A model generated the notes under the pieces. That model made no database searches. It had not been told where the DNA came from and worked only from the letters and a program-made list of their open reading frames with translations. This document shows positions 24,401-36,400 of a stretch of DNA of 52,343 nt, one piece after another. The position numbers and the translations under genes were made by a program. The stretch spans positions 1 through 52,343 of the forward strand of contig CAMMTJ010000008.1 of NCBI GenBank assembly GCA_946499835.1. The letters are read 5' to 3'. The DNA is from an uncultured Bacillota bacterium. Lineage in GTDB: Bacteria > Bacillota > Clostridia > Christensenellales > UBA1242. Position 1 is the first letter of the stretch. Every line of letters begins with the position of its first letter.

Positions 24401-27400
24401 TTAAGTTCAATTCCACTGCCAACAGTCACTTGTGCAAACTGACCAGTCACAGTCACTTTTTCACCACCCACACCGCTTATTGCTTGTGAGAATGAATTTG
24501 TTCTGTCAAACTCTTTTGTGATTCCAGAAACAACAAGGTTTGCTTTTGTGATAACAAATGATGTTGCATTTGTGATTTGTGCATTTGGATAGTTTGAACC
24601 ATCTTCTGCAATCACAAGTGAAATTGGATAAGAATTTGCATTCTTTGCCACCACATCTTCGCCAAAGGTGAATGTGATGCCTGAAAGTGCATTTTCAAGT
24701 GCTGTTCCTGTGAGGTCTTCCTCTCTTCCAGCATTGAAGACTTTGAGAGTAAGTCCGCTTGAAACAGTCGTGCTTGCACTGTCAGAAATTGAAAGTGTCC
24801 ACTTCATTTCTTCTCTATCAAAGGTAACAGAAATTGATGAAGTTGCCCCATTGTAAACTTTTGTCAACTTTTCTGGGTTGTCGATAGTTATGTTAAGTCT
24901 GCCTTCTGATCTTCTGATTTCAAAGAAGTCATTTCCTTTTGGCGCTGTGATTGAATAGTTTCCAGTTGGTGAAATTGAAGCAACTTCAACCTCATATTTT
25001 CCAACCGCCTCACCGGCTTCAACTCTTGTGAAGTTGATTTGCACGCTTTCGGTGTTGTCAGCGCCAAATGTGAAGACTTTTGTCACTGTGATTGGGTCAG
25101 GATCTTCTTCGCCGAAGAATTTGCCAAGTCCAGTCACATCGTCAGAAGTAAGTTCATATTCATAAACGTTTACTTCGAATGTCGCTGAATTTTCTGTCAC
25201 ATTGTAAACTGTGTCGTCACCCTTTAAGGTGATTGTGTAAGTGCCTACATTGAAGATCTGTCCAACTTCTTCACTTCTAAGTCTAACTTCAAACCAGAAG
25301 TTTTCTTTTGCAAGATGTGAAGCAATTGTGTAAGGAGTTTCTTCTTCGCTTCCAACGGTCACAGGAATTGTGATCTCGCCAGCATAATCAGCATGTTTGT
25401 ATGTGCCTGAATTTGAAGAAATTGTGCCAGCAGTCAAATCGATTTTATTTATTGTCACATTGAAATTAACGATCGTTGTCTTTGATGTGTATCCTGACAA
25501 TGACGCTGTGATTTCAAGTGTGTAATCTCCATTTGCTGTTATGTTTCTTGCAATGCTTATGTTATCAACATTGCCAGCAATTTCTCCGCTGTCTTTGAGC
25601 CAACGATATGTGTAAGTAAGGTCACTGCTTTGATTTGTTATTGAACCTGCAACGTCTGCAACTGTGATTGTTTGATTTGCGCCATATTGTGCGTCATATT
25701 CAAGTTCTTTATTGTTTGTCGCTGTTGTTGGATCTGCAATCTCCCAAATTGCTGTTACGCTTGATGGAAGAATTGTTTCTCCACTTGCAACTGACAAAGT
25801 ATTGCCTTCAACACTTACGCCAGCGCCTGCTTGCCAACGAACAAAGTTGAAGCCTTTTCTCGCCGGTTCAGTCAAAGTTGTGCTCTGTCCAATTTGAACA
25901 TAATAGTCAGCGCCTTGATTTTCGCCATATCCATAATTTGCTCTGACATATTTAAGGTCAGTGTAAACTGCATAAACAGTTTCAACGCCTTGTGTTGAAT
26001 ATGATTGTGTGTAAGCATTTTCTGACTCAATTGTTTGAAGAGTTGATTTGAGAGTAGTCACTGTCAAATCGCCTGTCCAGTCAAGAAGTCCAAATCCGCT
26101 TATTCTTGATGTTGTCACATTAAATGTGAAGTTCACGCCTGAGCCAAGTGCGATAACAATCTCACCGCTTCCATTTCCACTGATTGTGAACACTGCGTTT
26201 CCTTCAACAACGTGGTTGTAGAAATCCCCTTGTCCAAGATCAACAATTTCTGTGTTATATGAAAGGTTTGAAAGTGAAAGTGTGATAGATGCGTCTGTGA
26301 TTGCATCGTTTGCTGAGAACTGTTTTCCAGAGATCGTGATTGTCTTGGATGGAGCAGTGATTGTATAAGTGCCTGTTGCAGTCCAAGTAAAGTTGTTTTT
26401 GTCAACTCCTCTTCCGCTCAACAGAACTGAATTAGAGTTCTCTTTTACGTTGAATGATTTGATTGCTCCGGTTGTTCCATCTGTAACAAATGTTACTGAG
26501 AATGTGAAGGCGTCAAGTGGCACGCCTGACGAGGTTGTCACTTCGTCTGAGCCAACACCACTGAACACGATTTCGTGATTTGTGCCAGTTTGGAATCCTC
26601 CGCCAGTTATGGCAAATGAAATTGGAGTAGCCACGATCTGTCCTGCACCAGTAAGGGCAAGATAATATCCGCTTGTTGAACCACCTTGAATATTGCTGTA
26701 ATTTGCAGCCAAGTCAGCGGTTATATTGATATAAACTCTGACATCTTTGTCACTGCCAACATTGTAATCAGAACCTGTGAAGACAACTCTTCCAAAGGTT
26801 GCATCAGTCACCTGATTTTTACCAATAAGAGCATGTCCCATATCTTCACCTGGTGTTGTTGCATAGAAGTTGCTTGTGCCTGAATAGTAAGATGTGAATG
26901 AACCCTTTGACCAAGACATTTCAGCCTCAGAAATTGTGAATTGTGCCCACTTACTTGCGATTTGAACAAGTTCGTTTGTCACGCCATCACGAATTTCAAG
27001 CACGAATCTGTATTGTCCAGATTGATTTACATTTCGAAGAACCAAACTTGATGTTCCATCAGCAGTTTGAGAGCCACCATCTCTTTCAAAGAAGTATCTT
27101 ACATAGATATCTCCGTTTGGAAGAATACCTCCAAGTGTGTAAGATGATCCGCCGATAGTCACCTTTCCGTTTGCAACTGTTTGGTTTTGTGCAGAATATA
27201 CCAAATTGTTTTGTTGGTCTTCCATAGTCACAGTGTAGTATCCATCGTTGCGAGTCCACTCAACATCAATAGTCGAGTCTGTTGTGAGTGTGTATTTGTC
27301 ACTGACAACGCTCCAAGCACCATCTGCATAAGTTGCAATTGGAGTTTTTCCAAGCATAAGTCTGCTTGGTGTGTAGCCTGTTCTTGTGAATACCAAACTT

Positions 27401-30400
27401 GAAAGAGCGGTGTCATTATACGGTTGAAGATAATCAATGTTGACATAATATGTTCCACTGTCTTTGTCTTCTTGTGCCCCACTGACACTTTCAACGCCAT
27501 TTCTAAGGTCAAGGTTAAGTCTGAATGTCTCTGGTTTTGAAACGATGTTGAGAGTTGCTGTAAGTGTTGCATCATCAGTCAAGTTTGCAACAAGGATTTG
27601 ATCGCCATTGGATGATATTGTAAGTCCGCTATCACCTGCACTTGTTGCCGGCTCATCAATGACATATCCGTCTTTAAGTGTAACGTCAAATGTGATTGTT
27701 GTGCCAGATGGATATTCATTAGGTTGTCCTTCTGTCACATCTGCATCTCTATATGAAACGCTTGTGATTTGCTCATCCCAGTTGATTGTCAAGTGGAAGT
27801 TTCCAACTGTCCAAACAGCATAGATTGTGCTTGTCGCTGTTGTTGCACCATCAGATACGCTTGTGTTTGGAGTTTGGAAATTGTCTCCGTTTTGATAAGT
27901 TGTTCCTCTTCCGTCACTAGATGTGTTCCAAGTATAAACATCTCCTGTGTTTACTGGAGTAAGTTTTGGGAAGTTGAGCACTCCGCCATAACTTACTGTG
28001 ATAGGAACAAGTTCAGGTGTTGTGCTTTTATCTTGATCATCAAGTGTGATTGTGTATTCAACCGCAGTCCATACAGCGATCAATGACTCTTTAAGCTTAT
28101 AGTCTCCGTCAAGCATTGCTCCCTCTTTAAGGGTATTTTCGCTTGCGTATATTGACTTGATGAAAGCAAGAAGATGATCGCCAAGTGCAACGCTTTGCCC
28201 GCCTGTGCCATATGTCCAACTTGTTTGGTTGTAAGTTCCAGTTTGAGTTGTTTTGAATATTGAGATTTTTTCATTGAGAGTTGTTGAGTCTGTCAAATCG
28301 GTATGATTGATTTGATATTGAACTTTATCGCTTCCTTTTATCTGAGAATATGATTGAACATCTGCCACCGTGTTGATTGTGATGACAATATATGTCATAT
28401 TTATTGTCAAAATCGCACCATCTTGCTTCAATCCTGTCATTGTGATAGAAGCATTTGTTCTCTTGCCTGTGTTTGCAGGAGTAGTGCCCTCTGCCTTTCC
28501 TGAAAGATTGAATGATGAGAATTTGTATCCTTCATTTCCTTCAAAGGCAACAACAACGGTATCTCCAAAGTGAACAGTATATCTGTCAGCTTCACCAACA
28601 ATTGTCTCACCTCCCACTTTAACAGATGTGATGGTTGCATTGTTGTGTGTGATTGTGAATGAAATTGAATCTGCTTCCCAAAGAGCAGTAACTGTGACTT
28701 TCAAACTGTTTCCAGTCAAACCGTCTCCACCAATAATTTTCCAAATTGAACGAGGATCATCAGCGTCAACCACAACCGCTTCTGCATTGCCAATCTTGAA
28801 ACTCCATCCAGAGAGGATGTATGATTTCTCTGCCAAAGTATATTGAGGCAATGTGGTTGCAACCGTTCCTGTTGCGTTTGTTATGTTAAACTCATGAGCG
28901 TCTGTCCATCTGTCGCTGTCTCCAGCGAGTTCAACATCTGGGTGAGAACCATCATTTGCAGTAATTGAAATTGTGATAAGTGCAAAATCAACTTGAACAG
29001 TTATATCTTCTCTCACCTGAGAAATTGAGATTGTTCCTTTCTTTGTGTTTGTGCCAAGTGCTGAATGCTGTGCATTGCCATTTTCTGTCACTGAATATGT
29101 TTCAAAGAAATATCCATTGTTTGCTGTCACAGAAAGAGTAAGTGAGCCAGTGAAGTATGGCACTGAATATGTAGCCTGCACGCTTTCACCACTCACACTG
29201 CCTTGCAATTGATTGTAGTTTACAGTGATTGTCACATCGTCTTGTGACCAAACTGCATTAAGAGTGATTTGGTTGCCACCTGCAAGAAGAGCAGAAACAA
29301 GTTCATCTGCATGATCTGCATCAACTGGATATACCTGATGATCTGCTGTGAAAGTCCATCCAGTTTGAGTATAACCCGTTCTTGATCCAAAGTTGCTCAC
29401 GTCATTGATTGCGTTTGCAAAGTTTGAATAATTTCCGTCAAACACTTCACTGAATGAGTTGTTTTTTGGTGCTTCTACGCCATCTTCAACCCACTCTTTT
29501 GTGTCAAGATGTCCTGTGAAATCAAATTCAACTGATGTGATTTGACCTGCTGGAATGCCGGTAAGTGAATAGTTTGCTCCGTCTGTACCGCCTGCTTTTA
29601 GAGAAAGAGTTCTTGCTCCAATATCAGCGCTATCATATTTACCAGAAATGGTCACGATATCGCCAGCAAGCAATCCTGTTCCAATCCAAACAGATGGAGC
29701 AGAAGTGCCAACCTGAGCACCTTCATATGTGCTTGAAAGGTTTGCTGTTCCGTCATACTCTTTTGTCACAGTTGGTGTTTGACTAAGAGAAAGCGAAGCA
29801 GGTGTAACTGTGAAATCAAGTGTAAATTCTTTTTCATAAACGCCATCACCATCTGCATCTTCAACTCCAAAGGTATAGTTTCTTGAAGTCAAAGTGATTG
29901 TGAGTTCTTGTCCACCAGCAACGAGGAAGTTTCCTGTTGAAAGTGTGCCTGTAATCTCTGCTGAGATGTTTTCAAGATATTGCTCAGCGATTGTATTGCT
30001 GTCAGCAGTGATTCCAATTGTGTTGAATTGAGCCCTGAGGAACTCAGTGTTCGTCATATTTGATGATGCAAACGTTCCATAGACAAATGTTTTGCTTTCC
30101 CCAATAGTCACTTCAACATTTGCCTTACTTGGAATAACTCGGCATTCTGCACTCCCTGCAAGTGAAACAGTGTAGTTGTTATTTCCAACGACTTGAACTT
30201 GAACGCCTTCTTTTGCGCCAACTTCTGCATCAGCAAATTCAATTCTTATTTGAACATCGTCTCCTTCAAGCACACCTGCTTGGAATTGAACGTCAAGTCC
30301 CGTGTTGTCCCCTGTTGAAGTCCAAGTTGCCGTGCTGCTTTGGTCAAATGTTTTTTCAATAGAAGTTATCACAAGTTCTCTTTGAGTTACCTCAATTGCG

Positions 30401-33400
30401 CTTGCTTGTGGCACTGATCCTACGAACTCTGCACCACGTGTGTAAGTTGTGCTTGTTCCAGAAATATCTGCAAGTCCATAAGTGCCCACGTCTGCACCTG
30501 CACTGCTTGGTGCAAAGATAAAGCCGTCAAGTGCATGTTCAATCTCTGTTGTCACTGCGGTTGAGTTTACAAAGAGAGAAACTCTTGTCACAGCAAGAAG
30601 CGTGCCGTCATTGTAAGCATAGAGATACCAGCCTGCACTTGTGAACCAAGCCTCTTTACTCTCTGCAACATAGTTTGCTGTGATTGATGTTACAGCGAGT
30701 TTATTGTATGTGTAAGAAATTGTGCTGTCAAGTGAAACTTGAAGAGCATAGGTTGCTGACGTGATCACAAAGTTAAGTCCGCTCACGTCTGCGATTTTAT
30801 AGTTTGCATTTGTTGTTGAAGCAGTGGCAAAGGCGTGATTTCCAACGCTTTCACCTGCTGTTCTTGTAAGCGTGATAGGAACGCTTTCACCGTTGATTGA
30901 ATAGTTGATTGTGAGTGCTGGATCAGATGTTCCAAATTCTTTTTTAAGTCCTTCAACGTCTGATTGTGTCAAAGTGATTTTATCTTGAAGAACGGTGAAC
31001 TCTAATGTGTCTGTGCACTCAATTTTATAAATATTTTCATCGGCAACCAGTGTGATATAATATTTCCCTGCATTTCTGATGTGAGATACAGGAGTCTTTT
31101 CATCGCCATAGGCAACTGTAAGATAAATCGTTTCATGGGTCGCATTTATCATATCGCCAACTGAGGCAGATGATGCAGGTTCTCTCAAAGTTACAATTAT
31201 CTGGCTTTCAAGATCGGTATTATTGTAAGTCATTTCATCGTTTTGAAGTTCAAAAGCGGTGATTGGATTCAGTTTAAGAGCGATTTTAAACGCCACATCG
31301 GTGCTCTTTTGTGTTTGTGTGTTTGAACCAGAAGTTCCATTGACATCTGTGTAAGTTGCTGTGACTGACAATGAATAATCTCCGTTGAGAGTTTTATCTT
31401 TTCTACCAAATGTCCATCTGTTTCCAGTGCCAAGAACGCCACTGTCCTTTTCCCATGTCCATGTGTATGTCACCAAACCACTATTGTTTGACAATGTTGC
31501 AACTTCGGTGTTGTCGAGAGAGAAATTTCCACTGCTTGCAAAATCATCAAACAAAGTTTTTACCTCTGTCAAAACTGGCACATCAAGAGTCCATCTTCCT
31601 ATTGCTCTGACAGGTGTTGATCCTTCGTTTGATTTGAAGGTGTAACTTCCATTTCCACTTTCGATAGAAACTTCATTGCTTGAAAGACTCCATGTGTCAA
31701 AAGTGAAACCTGTCATGGTTGGATTGCCAAGAGCGTAGCCTGTGTTGTCACCAGAAGAAATATAGAATTTGCTTGATGGAGAAGCATTTGTCACAAGCAC
31801 TCCATCTGTGTTGTTGAACACATTGACAGCCCTTGCGTCAGTGTAAACTGCCAAACGTTCTTCCGCCTGAGATCCTGTGGTAAGTGTGAGAGTTGACACA
31901 TTGCTAGCTTCTTGTGTGAAGTTGTCAAGTTGACTTACCATATTTGGAGTCCACAATGCAACCTGAGCGGCTGTGAAATATCCAAGGAAGGCAAGGTTCT
32001 CTCCACCCTCACCAACGACTGAGATTTCAAATGTAACGCTTGCATCAATCTTTACAGCGATTGAAAGGCTTGATGTGTTGTTTCCAATGATAGTGAAAAG
32101 GGTGTCTCCTGTTGTGTCGGCAACTGAAACTTGGTTGCCACTAACAACTGTTCTTTGTCCATCGATAATATATGTCACATTGAATATTCTTGAAGCGCCA
32201 CCATAAGTGAGTTCAAGATTTCCACTGTTTATGTTAAGTTTTCCATTTGTTGCAGTCAAATATCTTGCATCATAACTGAAAATGTTTGCAACATCTTCGC
32301 TGTCAGCAATGTTGTAAGTTCCAACAACAGTCCAGATGTAGTTTTCAGGATCAACTGCTGTGTCACCAATTGAAACAGTGAGTCCGTCAATCACGAACTG
32401 ATTTGCTGTGTAAGATGCAACAGCGTCACTGTTTGTGCGAACATAGTTGTAATGAGTATTGAAATTAAACTTTGAAACAAGTTCGTTTTTATCTTTATCA
32501 TAAGCAGTCACTGAGCCAATGTTTGCTCTATGATAAAGTCCTTGCATATAGAAACCAGTTTGAGTTTTTGGATCCATATTGAATTGAAGTTCGATTGGAA
32601 CGATATCCAAAACTCCATTCACAACGATCAAATATTTTCCGTCTTGACCTGCTGTGATGCCATAATTTGCGCCTTGTGTTGCATTAAGATTGAAGTCATA
32701 AATTGCATTACGTCCTTGTGCAACGCCAAATTCTGCACCGCCAATTGTGATTGTGGCGTTTTCAACAAACAAGTTTGGAGTTACAGGTGTGCCTTCATCA
32801 TCATAAACCTCATGCTCAAAAGCAAGAGTTCCACGGATGCTGTTTGCTGTTTCTGCAATTTCACTTGAACCTGTGTAGTAAGTTTCAATTTGCGCTCCTT
32901 TCACCACAATTGCGTTTGCCAAAATGTTTCCAGAAGCAGTGTTTGATCTTATTTGATATGTATAACCTTCATTTGTTCCAAAACGGTTTGCGCTGAGAGT
33001 GTCAGTTATTGTGACAATCATGATGTATGTTTGCTCGCCAGCAACATTTCGAAGAACAATTTGTCGTCCTGCACTGAATCCTGCTGCTGCCTCGCTCTCA
33101 GTTCCACTAAGAGCAATGATCACATTTGTGATTGTTTCGCCGTTGCCAACAGGAGTTGTGCCATCGGCAATCTCATTTTCCCCTGCAAGAACAGTTCCTT
33201 GAATTACCACTTGGTCATTTTCATTGAAATATGGAGTAAATCCTTGCAATGTTGCTGAAACATATTTTTCATCTTTCACTTGCCATACGGCATAAACTGT
33301 CGTGTCTTCTGCTGGCTCTGGATTAAACACTTCGTATGTCCAAGCGCCATCTGCGTAAGTTGCATATTGAACTCCGCCTTCACTTACTCTTTCTCTAAAC

Positions 33401-36400
33401 CCAACAAGAGTGTATCCATTTCTTGTGATTTTGTTTGTGAAAGATGCGAGCGCTGACGCCTCTTGTCCAAAAGTAACCTCAACATAGAAACCACCGTTGT
33501 CAGAAGCAAGACCTTCTTCGTCAACAGTCTCTGCACCATTTTCATAGCCAAGATAGATTTTGTATGTGTTTGGTGCTTCATTTGTTGCTACTGTGAAAAT
33601 ATTTCTATCTGTAATATATCCATTTTCTGCAACAAGATTTTTGAAAATATCAACAGTCAAAGTGATTGTTGTATTTTCACCAGACAATTCAGCAAATTCG
33701 CTTGTGCCACTATTGTTTCCTTCAAGCGTGATTCCTGAGAAGTGATATCCATCGCTTGCTGTGTCTGTGAAAACTTTTTGTTCTGAGATCTTGTAAACAC
33801 CTTCGCTTGTGAATGTGATTGTATCTCCGATTGAAATTGAACTTGTTGAATCACCGTTGACACCATCGATTGTGATGCCATATGCAATTTTTTCTCCAAA
33901 CACAGGGTTGATTGTAAGAGTTGCCTCAGTTGCACTTCCCCAGACGTCAACACCTTGCATATTGCCATTTGAAGCACCAATTGAAACAGCATCGCCACCA
34001 ATTGCAAGTCCATAATTTGTAGGAGCAGGCTTATCATCAGTCCAAACACCTGTTGAAGATGCAAAATTCCAACTGGTTGCCTGTTCATAACCAGCCTTTC
34101 TCATGTTTGCTTTTATGTCTGAAATGTCGATTGAGAAACTATAAACTTCATCGTCAATAGAGAAATTGTGAATAAAATAGTATGTATTGCTGAGAGTATA
34201 TTCTCCACCATCCCAAGTCGAGCCACCGTCATTTGAAGTAGGAAGTCCATCAGTTTCGGCGAACGCACCTGTGACAGTTATTGTTTTTTGTCTGTAAATT
34301 GGAACGAGTGTGAAACTTGTTGTGCCACCAGAAACAGCCGATAAGAAATTATCTTGGCTGAACAAGTCATTAAAGAAGTCTTGAACCCCCTCGTCAGTGT
34401 TAAACGATCTGCCAACAATTTTGGTTTCACCATTTTGGATATACCATCCAACCAGGTAATAACCCTTATATATAGATATTGAAGTAAGGGTTGATACATT
34501 GACTGTATATTTTCCCTGCCCTCCTGTTGCTGAAAGGGCTCCTTCGATAGTGTTTGATACATTTGTGTTAACAAATACTTCACTGCCAAGTCCATTAAAG
34601 TTGTCAATATACATTGTGTTTGTGCTTGGAGTAAAAGTAAGGGTTACCGTATTGAACGCAACATTAACTGAAACGTCCGATGTTCCAGCAGTGAAAGAAC
34701 CGCTGATTGTAAAGTTTTGGTATGAATCGTTTTCTATGTTTGTCGCATTTTCTACTGTAACTCCACTGAAAGCAATTCTTTTTGTGTAAGCATTGTCTAT
34801 CATTGTGAGTTTCCAGTAGATTGTGTCACCAGGCATGGCGGTTGTTATTGTATCAGAAAAATCATTTTCTGTTTTTGAGAATACAAGTTGATAGTTTCCA
34901 AAATCAGAACTTGGAGTATCACCATCAATAGTCACTGCTGATGATAAATTATATGTGTTTGCATGAATGGTATAATTCAAATTAAGAACTTTTCCATAAG
35001 CATCATCTTTATTCATAGTAATTTCTATAGTTTGGGCAGTGCTCTCTGGGCTTCGTTGAGTTATATTTGTACTAGCATTTGTTAAAGTTACATTATCAAG
35101 CGTGTAAACACCCTCTCCATCAAAAGTCAACTCAAATGTTACGTTTTCTCCATTTTCTTTGGCATTTGTTATTTCCAAAATTGAATTTGTTGTTTCTCCT
35201 CCGCCAGCGCTTATTCCTGGAAGAGTTGGATAATATGGGTTTGCTTCACCAGAAGAAAATGTTGGCTCATTCACTTGAATATAGATTGGCAAGGTGCCTA
35301 AAAACAATGCTATCTGAATAATTCCTGCAGATTGTACGCCATCCTCGGATTGCAACGCCTGTATTCTGTATGATATTGGATATTCATCATTATCTTCATT
35401 GGCCACTTGGAAAGTATCTTCCAAAGCAACTGATAGCCAGCTTGGTGTTGTGACTTGCGTATTTGTAACTGAATCATACACAAGATTATTTGTTCCAGCA
35501 AAAATTTGCATTCCTGTAATATAATATCCGCTGTTGGCTGTACCGACCAAACTAAATGAATCCCCTGATTTCACTGTAAATGGATTTTCTTGTGTTATGT
35601 TTTGATCCTTTCCATTTATGTTTTTAATTTCATATGAAAATTCAGTTGACGCTATTGGATCATGTGAAATATCACCATCCCATGTCACAGCAAGCATCTC
35701 AACTTTAATCTCTTTCTGTTCAAATAACAATACTATTTGTCCATCTGCAACAACATCTTCAAATGTCACTGTGTAGTCGTCGCCGTCTTTGACTATACTA
35801 TATTTTGTTGGTTGCCAGTTGTCTATATTACCTTCTGCAAATGAAGTTTGCACGCCTGGATTATCTATAACTATCCCTGTTCCGCTTAAATCTGGAACAA
35901 CCTCAACATCATTATATGTTGGATTAGCAAAAGTGTAACCATCTTTCAATGTGAATGTTATCACAATATCTGTTCCAGCAGTGTGACTTTTTCCATCAAC
36001 ACTCCAAAAATATCTATCGTCAACTGCTGTATTTGGTGTCGCAGTAAAACCGTTATAACCAAAATTCGTGTATGGCAGGTGAGCATTTCCACTTCCGTTG
36101 TCAGAAATATCATTCTCAATATCCCCTGACCAACCAAGCCTAAAAGTTAAATTGTGCTCTATTGCCGCCCATTTGAGATAAAGTGTTACTGATCCTCCAT
36201 CTGAAAGAGTTTCAATATATTCGCTTCCAAAAGGATTGCTGAATTGATCTGAATCCTCATCGTAATTTTGATAAGCCCCATCCAGATTAAAACCAATTCT
36301 TGTCAGATCAAAATATTGTTTCCAAGGGGTGTCATAAGAAATGTCTTTAGATACTTCTTTTATGTCAGTTTCCCCAGCATCATTTCTTCCATAACCATAA

